From NCBI RefSeq assembly GCF_005870025.1, contig NZ_VATA01000008.1, positions 1-64,000 of the forward strand: a stretch of DNA of 64,000 nt, in the 5' to 3' direction. Below the pieces are notes generated by a model. It was not told the origin of the DNA. It searched no databases and saw nothing but the letters and a program-made list of their open reading frames with translations. The stretch's first letter is position 1. Every line of letters starts with the position of its first letter. Source of the DNA: Poseidonocella sp. HB161398. GTDB lineage: Bacteria > Pseudomonadota > Alphaproteobacteria > Rhodobacterales > Rhodobacteraceae. The translations under genes and the position numbers were made by a program. Positions 33,460 to 41,838 of the stretch are shown in pieces.

Positions 33460-35835
33460 TCAGCGGTAGTAGGCGGCGTAGCTCCTCCGGTAGAGGAATT
33501 CGTTGTCCGAATACTGCGCGGCCTTGCGCTGCGACACGCGGGTGAAGGCGCAGCCGGCAATCGCGACGCCCATCGAGCGCACTTCGCGCAGGCCTTCCAC
33601 CACGGCATTCCTCTGCGTGCTGTTCCAGCGGACCAGATAGACGACCTTGTCGACATGGCGCGCCATCAGCCTGGCATCGGTGACCGCCAGGGCCGGGGGC
33701 GTGTCGAGCAGGACCAGGTCGTAATCCTGGCGCAGCTCGGCGATCAGGTCGGCGAAGCGCGGCATTGCCAGCAGGTCGGCCGGGCTTTCCAGAACGCGCT
33801 CGGAGGGATGGACCGCGAGGTAGTGCAGCCCGCTGCGCGGCTCGGTCCGGACGGCCTCGTCCAGGGTGCAGTCGCCGCGCAGGAGCGACAGCAGGCCGAC
33901 CTTGGGATGCTCGGGGCTGTCCTTCGACAGCGAGGCGTAGAGCTTCGCATTGCCGTTGTCGCGCAGGTCGCAGCTCAGCACGATGGTCCGGCGTCCGGCC
34001 TGCTGGCTGGAGATGCCGACGAGCAGCGTGGTCGAGGACTTGCCCTCGCCCGGCACCGAGGAGGTGAACATCACCACCTCCGGCGTGTTGCCCGGATCGG
34101 AATAGAGCATGCTGGTGCGCAGGTTGCGGATGCACTCGCCGAAGAGCCCGCGGGGCTGGCGGCTGAAGCGGGCGGCCAGGTCGCGGGCGTTGAGCAGGCG
34201 GCCGGATTGCGGCACCGCGCCGATCACCGGCAGGCCGGTGGCGCGCGACAGCTCGCCCGTCGTCCGGAAGGCGTTGGTGGCCTTCTCGAGGATCAGCACC
34301 AGGAACAGGCCGATCGCACCGCCGGCGATGCCCGCGATCATCAGCGCGCGCATGCTGCGGCTGCGGTCGGGGCGCGACGGCGCCTCGGCACGCGACAGGA
34401 AGCGCGCATCGGCCGATTGCAGGCGGGCCTGCTCGGTGATTTCCTTCAGGCGGTCGACGAAGCTCTGGTAGAGCGTCTGGTTCGCCTGCACCTCGCGGGC
34501 CAGCCGCTCGGTCTGCATTGCATCGACGGACTGCTCGATCGCCACGACCTCGAGATCGCGGATCATGCCCTCCATCTCGTCCTCGCGGCGCTGCAGCGAG
34601 GAGACCTCGAAGTCCAGCGCCTCGACGATATAGCCGGCCTCTTCGCGGATGCCCTCGTGGATGCGCTGCATCACGGCGGCATTCACGGCCTTGGCCGGGG
34701 TGGAGGCCTTGCCGGTGATGGCGGATTCCTGGGCGTCCGCCTCCTTCAGCTCCAGCTCCCGGCGGCGGAAGTCCTGGATCAGGGCGGAGTCGCGGAATTC
34801 CGAGACGCTCCACAGATCCTCGTCGCTGGCCAGCGCTTCGGAGGCGCGCTTGTGCCGCGCCTGGGCGGCCACCAGCTGCAGGCGGATGCCCACCAGTTCC
34901 TCGTTGAGCGCGTTCAGCTGGATGCTGGTCATCTCGGCGCTCTGGGGCTGGCGCTCGTAGAGGTCGAGCCGCGCCTTCTCCAGCGCCGTCTCCGACGCCT
35001 GGAGCTGTTCGCGCAGCCCGGTGATGCGGGTGTTCATCAGGTCGATGACCGCGGTCACGTCCTGGTTCTTCAGCTCCTGCTGGAAGGAGATGTATTCCTC
35101 GCCGACGATATTCGCGACCTTCGCGGCATAGGCAGGATCGGCGCCGGAATAGTCGACCTCGATCACCCGCGAGCCGGAGATCTGGCCGATATCGAGATGG
35201 TTCCGCAGCGTCGCCAGCGCGTCGCTATGGGCCTGGGCCGCGATCTCTTCCGCGCTTGGCTGGGCCGCTTCCAGTTCGTCGACCTCCGCCGAGGAGAGCG
35301 GGATCTGGTAGGTGGCGCCGCGCGCCTCGAGGAAGCGGTTGACCGCCTCGACGCGTCCGGCCCCCCAGGCCTCGATGCGTGCCAGCACGGAGCCGTCTTC
35401 GGCATCGCCGTCCGCGGCGTCCTCAGCTGCAGCGGGGGCGGCGGGCGCTTCCTCGTCCTCGAGCCGCCCGACGACGCGTTCGAGCAGGGTGGTCGAGTTG
35501 ATGATCTGCAGCTGGTTGGCAAGCGTGGCATTGCTGTCCTGATCGGCCAGCACGTCGGCAAGATCGACGAGCTGCAGCCGTTCGGGTTCGAACAGAAGGC
35601 TGGCAGTCGCCATGTAGACCGGCGTCTGTCGGCTGACATTATAGGCGCCGATGGCCAAGCCGGCGGCGCCGCACAGAATCAGGATCCACTTGCGGCGCCA
35701 CAGCGTCGAGACGAGCCAGCGCAGGTCGATGGTGGAGTCGGACTGATTCTCGGGCACTTCGAATGGGTCGAAATGCGTGGGTTCTCCGCGGAGAACTGGC
35801 TTTTGGCTATGCGTGTTCAAAACCGCGATGCTCAC
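33460..35835 (-). CDS. polysaccharide co-polymerase with BY-kinase domain (ExoP/GumC type)
   Basis: A 791-residue inner-membrane protein. A Wzz-type chain-length domain starts after STLWRRKWILILCGAAGLAI (first membrane helix, about 45-65). A long coiled-coil region (about 260-480) is followed by the second helix MRALMIAGIAGGAIGLFLVL. The cytoplasmic kinase has Walker A SVPGEGKSSTT (about 593-603), a Walker A'-like IVLSCDLRDN and Walker B LVLLDTPP near 708. The C-terminus holds a tyrosine cluster (Y775, 782, 786, 789, 790) that is the usual autophosphorylation tail. Such proteins set chain length and couple synthesis to export. No Wza-type outer-membrane exporter is seen here. Confidence 0.92.
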   Translation of the reverse strand: MSIAVLNTHSQKPVLRGEPTHFDPFEVPENQSDSTIDLRWLVSTLWRRKWILILCGAAGLAIGAYNVSRQTPVYMATASLLFEPERLQLVDLADVLADQDSNATLANQLQIINSTTLLERVVGRLEDEEAPAAPAAAEDAADGDAEDGSVLARIEAWGAGRVEAVNRFLEARGATYQIPLSSAEVDELEAAQPSAEEIAAQAHSDALATLRNHLDIGQISGSRVIEVDYSGADPAYAAKVANIVGEEYISFQQELKNQDVTAVIDLMNTRITGLREQLQASETALEKARLDLYERQPQSAEMTSIQLNALNEELVGIRLQLVAAQARHKRASEALASDEDLWSVSEFRDSALIQDFRRRELELKEADAQESAITGKASTPAKAVNAAVMQRIHEGIREEAGYIVEALDFEVSSLQRREDEMEGMIRDLEVVAIEQSVDAMQTERLAREVQANQTLYQSFVDRLKEITEQARLQSADARFLSRAEAPSRPDRSRSMRALMIAGIAGGAIGLFLVLILEKATNAFRTTGELSRATGLPVIGAVPQSGRLLNARDLAARFSRQPRGLFGECIRNLRTSMLYSDPGNTPEVVMFTSSVPGEGKSSTTLLVGISSQQAGRRTIVLSCDLRDNGNAKLYASLSKDSPEHPKVGLLSLLRGDCTLDEAVRTEPRSGLHYLAVHPSERVLESPADLLAMPRFADLIAELRQDYDLVLLDTPPALAVTDARLMARHVDKVVYLVRWNSTQRNAVVEGLREVRSMGVAIAGCAFTRVSQRKAAQYSDNEFLYRRSYAAYYR

Positions 35836-36298
35836 TCACAAAGGTTTCTAAACCAACGAGTTCCTGGCGACGCTTGTACTAAATAAGTCAAAGAATCCTC
35901 CCGAGAAGCTCTATAAAAAGCAAGGAACTTTTAGTTTACCATTAAAAGATATCGGTGCCCGGTGGGCCTATCAGATTAAAGCATTATTCACAACTTGCTG
36001 CAGATCGCAATGCTGCACCGCAATGATGCCGGAATATTTAGCATCGGCAGAGACTGGACGAAAAATACCGAAAGTCCGCTGGCAGAATCGAAGAAAACAG
36101 AAAAGCCTGTATCACAATAGGTTAATGTAAGATACACACTAAAGTAGCAATAACGAAATGTGTCGGAACCCTTCAAAACCGCTAGAAATTTTACGTAACA
36201 TGTACATCTTCAGATTGTCATTTTGTGGTTGATCGTTAATCATACGTTAATAGATTACCACAAAGCTGCGTTACAGGTGGCGCGACCAGGAGTTCGAG
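35836..36298. other. AT-rich divergent promoter region
   Basis: About 460 bases between the co-polymerase gene (minus) and a small membrane protein gene (plus), markedly more AT-rich than the genes. It contains an inverted repeat TTTGTGGT (36222-36229) and ACCACAAA (36257-36264) about 35 bases before the plus-strand start, a possible operator. No coding sequence with family support was found. Confidence 0.55.
36222..36264. promoter_or_regulatory. inverted repeat, possible operator
   Basis: TTTGTGGT at 36222-36229 is matched by ACCACAAA at 36257-36264, with a 27-base AT-rich centre containing GTTAATCATACGTTAATAG. The spacing is large for a single dimer site, so it could be two half-sites or a looped site. 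Confidence 0.35.
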
Positions 36299-36553
36299 AT
36301 GTCATTGCCGGTTCTGGTGATTGGGACGTTCGCGGGATGGGTGTTCACCTTTGCTCTCTGGCTGATATACCCGTTCAGCTTCGTGCACAGCCTGATCGTC
36401 GGCACGGCAGCCGGCACCGCCCTGGCACTGGCCGTGCTGCTTCTTTTCCAGTTCTACAAGGCGATGGGCTCGGGCGGCGGGCATTCCGGCGCGCATCCGC
36501 TGTCCCATGACAAGGCCGATACCTACCGCAGCAACGCCAGCGGCGCGGAGTAG
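36299..36553 (+). CDS. small two-helix membrane protein
   Basis: An 84-residue protein with two hydrophobic segments, VLVIGTFAGWVFTFALWLIY and SLIVGTAAGTALALAVLLLF, then a polar glycine/serine/histidine-rich tail (GSGGGHSGAHPLSHDK). AGGAG lies 6 bases before ATG 36299, which supports expression. No family is recognised. It is divergent from the polysaccharide co-polymerase, sharing the AT-rich region between them, so a link to polysaccharide production is possible but only by position. Confidence 0.6.
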   Translation: MSLPVLVIGTFAGWVFTFALWLIYPFSFVHSLIVGTAAGTALALAVLLLFQFYKAMGSGGGHSGAHPLSHDKADTYRSNASGAE

Positions 36554-36576
36554 CGCCGGGACCCGCTCCCGCCCCG

Positions 36577-36597
36577 GCGGAGGCGCCCGCCTTCCGC
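36577..36597. terminator. imperfect hairpin after the small membrane gene
   Basis: GCGGA pairs with TCCGC, and GGCG with CGCC, with a 1-base bulge. It lies between the end of the small membrane gene and the convergent nucleoside hydrolase gene. No T-run is present. Confidence 0.35.
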
Positions 36598-36682
36598 TTG
36601 AGATTGCGCGGATGTCAGAGAATCATCCTCTCCGCGAAACGCCCGCCGCAACGCCGCGCGCCCTCCTGAGCCCTGCATCCAC

Positions 36683-37627
36683 TCAGCGCCCCAGACGGGC
36701 GAGGGCGGTTTCCATCCGCGCATAGACCTCCGCGGGACCGGTGCAGCCGGCCAGCCATAGGCAGTTGTCGGGCTTGCCGGTCTGGCGCAGCCAGTCGACG
36801 ACGGTCATGCCGGTGGTCAGCTCGCCCGCGCATTCGACATCCACCGGGCAGAGCCTGCCAGTGAAGAGCTCCGGCCAGATCAGCGCGGCGACCGCCACGG
36901 CGTCGTGCAGCGGCCGCGAGGCCGTGCCGTGCTTGGCATTGCCGTAGCGCTCGAAGAATTCCATCATTCCCGAACAGGCCTGCATCACCGGCTGCGGATG
37001 CGCGGCCAGCATCTGGGACCAGCCGACCGGCGCGGCGCAGGCATGCGTGCAGTCGAGCGGCACGGCGGTGATCGGGATGCCCGAGCCCAGCGTGATCCGC
37101 GCGGCCTCCGGGTCGACGAGGATGTTGTACTCGGCCGCCGGGGTCATGTTGCCACCCTCGAAATAGCCGCCGCCCATGAAGACCACGCGGGCGATATTCG
37201 CCGCGATCTCCGGCGCGCGGCGCAGCGCCATGGCGAAATTGGTCTGCGGGCCCAGCAGGATCATCGTCACCGGCTCGGGATGTGCCAGCACGGTCTCGAT
37301 GATGAAGTCGACGCCATGGCCCGGCGCGGGGCCGTCGGCGGCCTCCGCCCAGTCCCAGCCGTCGATGCCGGTCTCGCCATGGATCTCGGGCACCGGGCGC
37401 GGCGCGCGCATCAGCGGCCGGGCGCAGCCGGCATGGACGGGCAGGGTGCCATGGCCCGCCAGCTCGACGATGCGCCGCGCGTTGTCCGTGGTCTGGGGCA
37501 GGCCCATATTGCCCGCCACCGTCGTCAGGCCCAGCACCTCGAGCTCGGGCGCGGCAAGGGCGAGCAGGATCGCGAAGGCGTCGTCCTGGCCGGGATCGGT
37601 GTCGATGATCACGGGAATGGCGGGCAT
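36683..37627 (-). CDS. inosine-uridine-type nucleoside hydrolase
   Basis: A 314-residue enzyme that cleaves the N-glycosidic bond of ribonucleosides to base and ribose. The signature calcium-binding block VIIDTDPGQDDAFAILLAL sits at the N-terminus (DTDPGxDD). TTVAGNMGLPQTTDNA, ILLGPQTNFAMAL, VVFMGGGYFEGGN and the later PLHDAVAVAALIWPE (acidic and His active-site block) are all present, so it looks active. ATG 37627 gives the standard start; the longer frame is upstream non-coding. It is divergent from the dioxygenase/ABC operon, suggesting that the operon's substrate is a nucleoside or is released from one. Confidence 0.92.
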   Translation of the reverse strand: MPAIPVIIDTDPGQDDAFAILLALAAPELEVLGLTTVAGNMGLPQTTDNARRIVELAGHGTLPVHAGCARPLMRAPRPVPEIHGETGIDGWDWAEAADGPAPGHGVDFIIETVLAHPEPVTMILLGPQTNFAMALRRAPEIAANIARVVFMGGGYFEGGNMTPAAEYNILVDPEAARITLGSGIPITAVPLDCTHACAAPVGWSQMLAAHPQPVMQACSGMMEFFERYGNAKHGTASRPLHDAVAVAALIWPELFTGRLCPVDVECAGELTTGMTVVDWLRQTGKPDNCLWLAGCTGPAEVYARMETALARLGR

Positions 37628-37773
37628 GGCGGATCCTTCTCTGTGCAGGTGCCGCCCGTTTATGCGGCACTGCCGCGCGAGTGCGAGAAATTTCGCAGCA
37701 GAAATGCAGGTTCTGCCGGAATCCGGCCGGACGCCTCGGCTTTGGGCTTCGCTTTTGCCGCTCTGCCTGTTCC

Positions 37774-37786
37774 GTATACAAAATAC
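37774..37786. promoter_or_regulatory. GTATAC palindrome, possible GntR/FCD operator
   Basis: GTATACAAAATAC lies about 20 bases before the dioxygenase start in the divergent promoter region. GTATAC-centred palindromes are common targets of FadR-subfamily GntR regulators, and one is encoded at the end of this operon. The AT content here is well above that of the flanks. Confidence 0.4.
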
Positions 37787-37805
37787 AGAAATCAGGAGGC
37801 GCGCG

Positions 37806-38780
37806 ATGAAGGGCGAGTTCGACAATATCCCCGTGGTGGATCTCTCGGGTCTGGCCGGGGGTGCGGCGCCGGAGGCGCGGGCAGCGACGGTCGCGGCGCT
37901 GAAGGAGGCGCTGATGACCTCGGGCTTCGCCTATCTCGCGGGCCATGGCGTGCCCGAGGATCTGGTGGAGCGGATGCGGCAGATGAACATGGCCTTCCAT
38001 GACCTGCCGCTCGAGGAGAAGATGAAGCTGAAGATCAACGGCTTCCACCGCGGCTACATGCCGATGTCGACCTCGACCATCGTCACTTCCTCGGTGGCCA
38101 AGGTGACGAAGCCGAACCAGTCCGAGAGCCTGATGATCATGCACGAGGTCCCCGAGGACGCGCCCTATGCCGGCGAGCCGATCCAGGGGCCGAACCAGTT
38201 CCCCGCGGATCTGCCCGAGCTGAAGGAGACCGCGCAGGCCTACATGGCGGCGATGACCGGGCTGGGGCAGCGGATCGCGGGCGGCATCGCCGAGGCGCTC
38301 GGCCTGCCGGTCGACTGGTTCGACAGGCATTTCGTCAACCCGACGCTCTTCCTGCGGCTCCTGCACTATCCCGAGCAGCCCGACGAGGAGCAGCTCTTCG
38401 GCTCCGCGCCGCATACCGATTACGGCTTCGTCACGCTGCTGAAGCAGGACGATGTCGGCGGGCTCGAAGTGCGCAACAAGAACGGCGACTGGATCCCGGC
38501 CCCGCCGATCCCCGGCACCTTCGTCATGAACGTGGGCGACATCCTGTCGAAATGGTCGAACGGCCGCCTCGTCTCCACCCCGCACCGGGTGAAGAACCTG
38601 TCGAAGCGCGACCGCTATTCCCAGCCCTTCTTCTACGATCCGTCGATGTCGGCGCTGGTCGAGTGCCCCGCCGAGATGCTGGCCGAGGGCGAGGTCGCGC
38701 AGATGGAGCCGGTGCTCTATGGCGACTACCTGATGGAGCGGCTCAACAAGAACTACGATTACCGGAAGAAGGCCTCCTGA
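37806..38780 (+). CDS. 2-oxoglutarate/Fe(II)-dependent dioxygenase (isopenicillin-N-synthase fold)
   Basis: A 324-residue enzyme. The N-terminal DIOX_N-like part has IPVVDLSGLAGG and GFAYLAGHGVPEDL. The iron triad is H203 and D205 (APHTDYGFVT) and H260 (STPHRVK), and the oxoglutarate-anchoring R-x-S is R270-S272 (RYSQPFF). AGGAGG lies 6 bases before the ATG. Such enzymes hydroxylate or demethylate small molecules, consuming oxygen and oxoglutarate; nucleobase- and nucleoside-oxidising members are known. It is the first gene of an operon with a Pot-like importer, and the nucleoside hydrolase is divergent, so the substrate is probably an imported nucleoside, base or related compound. Confidence 0.9.
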   Translation: MKGEFDNIPVVDLSGLAGGAAPEARAATVAALKEALMTSGFAYLAGHGVPEDLVERMRQMNMAFHDLPLEEKMKLKINGFHRGYMPMSTSTIVTSSVAKVTKPNQSESLMIMHEVPEDAPYAGEPIQGPNQFPADLPELKETAQAYMAAMTGLGQRIAGGIAEALGLPVDWFDRHFVNPTLFLRLLHYPEQPDEEQLFGSAPHTDYGFVTLLKQDDVGGLEVRNKNGDWIPAPPIPGTFVMNVGDILSKWSNGRLVSTPHRVKNLSKRDRYSQPFFYDPSMSALVECPAEMLAEGEVAQMEPVLYGDYLMERLNKNYDYRKKAS

Positions 38781-38829
38781 CGACCTCAGGGAACGAAGAA
38801 GAGTACCAACAGGGAAAGGGATACCGGCA

Positions 38830-39876
38830 ATGACCGAAATGAACCGCCGCACCATGCTGCAGGCGCTGGTGGCGCTCGGCGGCGCCTCCGTGCTGAACGT
38901 GCCCGCCGTCCATGCCCAGGCGCAGGACCTGGTCATCACGACCTATGGCGGCTCCTGGGAGAAGTTCTGGCGCGACATCCTCGTGCCGGGCTTCACCGAG
39001 GAGACCGGGATCGCGCCGCAGCTCGATATCGGGCTGGGCCGGGTCTACACCACCAACATGCGCGCCGCGGGTCCGGAGAATCCGCCCTATGGCTGCCTGA
39101 TGACCAACGAGATCTACGCCACCGTGCTGCGCGACGAGGGCTTCTTCGAGAAGCTCGATCTCGACCTGGTGCCGAATTACGCCGATCTCTACCCGGTGGC
39201 GACCAAGGCCTCGGACGGCTGGGCGGCGGTCGGGCTGATCTCGCCGATCGGCATCGGCTACCGCACCGACATGGTCTCCGAGGCGCCGACCTCCTGGAAG
39301 GACCTGTGGGAGAACGAGGAGCTGATCGGCCAGCTCGGCCTCTACAACATCAAGAACTCGGCCGGGAAGATGTTCCTGATGCTGGCCTCGATGATCTACG
39401 GCTCGGGCATCCGCGACGTGGAGACCGGCTTCGCCAAGCTCGCCGAGCTGGGCCCGGTCTACCAGACCGACTTCAACATGAGCACCGCCATGGCCACCGG
39501 CGAGATCGCCGTCGCGCCCTTCGATTTCGGCGAGATCGCGCGGCTGCGGAACCAGGGCCTGCCGGTCGACTGCATCATCCCCGAAGAGGGGCTGATGATG
39601 TGGGACCAGACCTTCAATATCTGCGCCAACACGCCGGCCCGCGAAGAGGCCTACAAGTATCTCGACTTCGTCCTCGGCCCGAAGGGGCAGGAGCTCCTGA
39701 TGAAGGAATTCCTGGTCTCGCCGGTCAACAGGACCGTCACCGTGCCCGAGGAGCTCAAGCGCGACGTTCCCGTCTCGGGCGAGGCCATGACGCAGTTCAT
39801 TGACTGGGACTGGGATTTCATGAACGAGAATGCCGAGGAATTCGCCCGCCGCTGGAACGAGATCTTCGGCGCCTGA
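38830..39876 (+). CDS. ABC importer substrate-binding protein, PotD/spermidine-like, Tat signal
   Basis: A 348-residue periplasmic binding protein. The N-terminus has NRRTMLQALVALGGASVL followed by VPAVHAQA, a twin-arginine-type signal peptide with an AxA cleavage site. The mature part begins DLVITTYGGSWEKFWRDI, typical of the PotD/PotF and thiamine-binding family, with LISPIGIGYRTDMV and IAVAPFDFGEIARLRNQG later. ATG 38830 is used; ATG 38839 (MNRRTML) is equally plausible. Being next to the dioxygenase gene, it likely captures that enzyme's substrate rather than spermidine. Confidence 0.9.
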   Translation: MTEMNRRTMLQALVALGGASVLNVPAVHAQAQDLVITTYGGSWEKFWRDILVPGFTEETGIAPQLDIGLGRVYTTNMRAAGPENPPYGCLMTNEIYATVLRDEGFFEKLDLDLVPNYADLYPVATKASDGWAAVGLISPIGIGYRTDMVSEAPTSWKDLWENEELIGQLGLYNIKNSAGKMFLMLASMIYGSGIRDVETGFAKLAELGPVYQTDFNMSTAMATGEIAVAPFDFGEIARLRNQGLPVDCIIPEEGLMMWDQTFNICANTPAREEAYKYLDFVLGPKGQELLMKEFLVSPVNRTVTVPEELKRDVPVSGEAMTQFIDWDWDFMNENAEEFARRWNEIFGA

Positions 39877-39892
39877 CGCCCCTGCCCAAGCC

Positions 39893-39915
39893 GCCCCGCG
39901 CCTGACGCGCGGGGC
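39893..39915 (+). terminator. intra-operon hairpin after the binding-protein gene
   Basis: GCCCCGCGC and GCGCGGGGC form a perfect 9-bp stem with loop CTGAC, starting 17 bases past the stop codon. A strong hairpin in the gap between binding protein and ATPase genes typically protects the abundant upstream mRNA segment. No T-run follows, so complete termination is unlikely. Confidence 0.6.
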
Positions 39916-39939
39916 CAGCCAGAAAGACCCCCTCTCCCC

Positions 39940-40998
39940 ATGACCGAAGTCTCCCTTCTCTCGCTGGTCAAATCCTATGGCGGCGCGCCGGCGCTGCGCG
40001 GCATCTCGCTCAATGTCGGGCATGGCCAGTTCGTCTCGCTCCTCGGCCCGTCGGGCTGCGGCAAGTCGACGACGCTGCGCTGCATCGCCGGCTTCGAGGA
40101 GGTGACGGACGGCCGGATCCTCTTCGACGGCAAGGACATCTCGCGCAAGCTCCCCGAGAAGCGCGACATCGGCATGGTCTTCCAGTCCTACGCGCTCTTC
40201 CCGCATCTGACCGTGGCGCAGAACCTCGCCTTCGGGCTGGAGATGCGGAAGGTGCCGAAAGCGCAGATCGCGGAGCGCGTGGCGAAGACGCTCGATCTGG
40301 TGCAGCTGACGCCCTATGCCGGGCGCTACCCCAAGGCGCTCTCGGGCGGGCAGCAGCAGCGGGTGGCTCTGGGGCGCGCGCTGGTGATCGAGCCCGCGAT
40401 CCTGCTCCTCGACGAGCCGCTGGCCAATCTCGACGCGAAGCTGCGCGACGAGATGCGCGGCTTCATCCGCGACCTGCAGAAGCGCGTCGGCATCACCACG
40501 ATCTACGTCACCCATGACCAGAACGAGGCGATGACCATGTCGGACCTCGTCGTGGTGATGTTCGACGGCGACATCGCCCAGGCGGGCACGCCGGAGGAGA
40601 TCTACAACACCCCAGCGACCGAACAGGTGGCGCGCTTCGTCGGCAACGCCAATATCCTCGACCTGCCCGTGGCCGCCTCCGGCGCGGGCATGGCGGAGGT
40701 CACGCTGCCGGGCGGCGCGGCGCTTTCCGTTCCGGCCCCGGCGACGCCCGGGGCCCGTCTCGGCATCATGGCCCGGCCCGAGCAGATCGCGCTGGCCGAT
40801 GCCGGCCAGGGCCATCTGCAGGGCCGCGTGACGCGCAGGCTCTTCGGCGGCGGCTATATCGACTACGAGATCGCCACCGATTGCGGGGTGCTTGCCGTCC
40901 AGACCCCGGCCAATGTGCTGGCCGGGGAAGGCGCGGCGGTCGGGCTGGTGCTCGACCCGGCGCGGCTCTGGCCGGTGGCGCGGGACGCCGCCGCATGA
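39940..40998 (+). CDS. ABC importer ATP-binding protein, PotA-like
   Basis: A 352-residue ATPase. Walker A GPSGCGKSTTLRC sits near 36-48, the Q-loop region contains MVFQSYALFPHLTV, signature LSGGQQQRVALGRAL near 134, Walker B ILLLDEPLANLD near 155 and switch VTHDQNEAMTM. Residues after about 235 form the TOBE-type regulatory domain. It energises import with the two permeases that follow; its stop overlaps the first permease start as ATGA. Substrate specificity lies in the binding protein, not here. Confidence 0.95.
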   Translation: MTEVSLLSLVKSYGGAPALRGISLNVGHGQFVSLLGPSGCGKSTTLRCIAGFEEVTDGRILFDGKDISRKLPEKRDIGMVFQSYALFPHLTVAQNLAFGLEMRKVPKAQIAERVAKTLDLVQLTPYAGRYPKALSGGQQQRVALGRALVIEPAILLLDEPLANLDAKLRDEMRGFIRDLQKRVGITTIYVTHDQNEAMTMSDLVVVMFDGDIAQAGTPEEIYNTPATEQVARFVGNANILDLPVAASGAGMAEVTLPGGAALSVPAPATPGARLGIMARPEQIALADAGQGHLQGRVTRRLFGGGYIDYEIATDCGVLAVQTPANVLAGEGAAVGLVLDPARLWPVARDAAA

Positions 40999-41837
40999 GC
41001 CGCCGCCGTCCGCTCCTGCTGATCGCCCCGGCCGCGGGGCTGATCTTCTTCTTCGTGATGCTGCCCTATATCAACGTGCTGGTGATGAGCCTGCGGATGC
41101 CGGGCGCCGACGGCAAGCCCTACGGCCCGGGCTTCGGGATGGAGGCCTATGCCCAGTTCTTCGCCGAGAACTACTATCTCTCGGCGCTGCCGCATACGCT
41201 GTGGCTGGGCATCGTCACCACCGCCGTCTGCCTGGTCCTGGGCTATCCGCTGGCGCTGCATATCGCGACCGCCTCGCGGCGCTGGCGCGGGCTGCTCTAC
41301 GGCATCGTGCTCTCGCCCCTGCTCGTGGGCATCGTGATCCGCAGCTACGGCTGGACGATCCTCCTTGGCAATACTGGCGTCATCAACAAGACGCTGAAGG
41401 ATCTGGGGATCATCACCCGGCCGCTGAAGCTGATGTACAACGATTTCGGCGTCGTGCTGGCGCTGGCGCATGTCTTCCTGCCCTTCATGGTGCTGCCGCT
41501 TCTCGCCTCTTTGCAGGGCATCGACCCGGCGATCGGCCAGGCGGCGCGCAGCTTGGGCGCCTCGCGCCTGACCGTCTTCCGCCGCGTGACCTTCCCGGTC
41601 TCGATGCCGGGGGTCCAGTCGGGCTGCATCCTCGTTTTCGTGCTGGCGATCTCCTCCTATGTGACGCCGGCGCTGATCGGCGGCATGCGGGTCAAGACCA
41701 CCACGATCCTCGTCGTCGACGCGCTGATCGACCAGTTCCTCTGGCCCTTCGGCTCCGCCATGGCGCTGGTCCTCGCGGTCAGCGCCGGGCTGATCGTCAT
41801 CGCCTTCGCCATGCTCACCCGGATGAAGTGGAAGTAA
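40995..41837 (+). CDS. ABC importer permease, PotB-like
   Basis: A 280-residue inner-membrane permease with about six helices (LLLIAPAAGLIFFFVMLPYI, LPHTLWLGIVTTAVCLVLGY, VLALAHVFLPFMVLPLLASL and others). The EAA-type coupling loop is ASLQGIDPAIGQAARSLGAS. ATG 40995 overlaps the ATPase stop (ATGA). It pairs with the PotC-like permease that starts 1 base after its stop. Confidence 0.93.
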   Translation: MSRRRPLLLIAPAAGLIFFFVMLPYINVLVMSLRMPGADGKPYGPGFGMEAYAQFFAENYYLSALPHTLWLGIVTTAVCLVLGYPLALHIATASRRWRGLLYGIVLSPLLVGIVIRSYGWTILLGNTGVINKTLKDLGIITRPLKLMYNDFGVVLALAHVFLPFMVLPLLASLQGIDPAIGQAARSLGASRLTVFRRVTFPVSMPGVQSGCILVFVLAISSYVTPALIGGMRVKTTTILVVDALIDQFLWPFGSAMALVLAVSAGLIVIAFAMLTRMKWK

Positions 41838-41838
41838 C

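Noticed and set aside
33395-34813. Upstream extension of the 32555 glycosyltransferase frame
   Set aside because: The extension reads through the ExoP-type gene in the wrong frame, and the glycosyltransferase motif starts at 33388-33394.
36615-38939. Minus-strand open frame of 774 residues
   Set aside because: It overlaps the nucleoside hydrolase in another frame and runs antisense to the dioxygenase; both real genes have clear motifs, this one has none.
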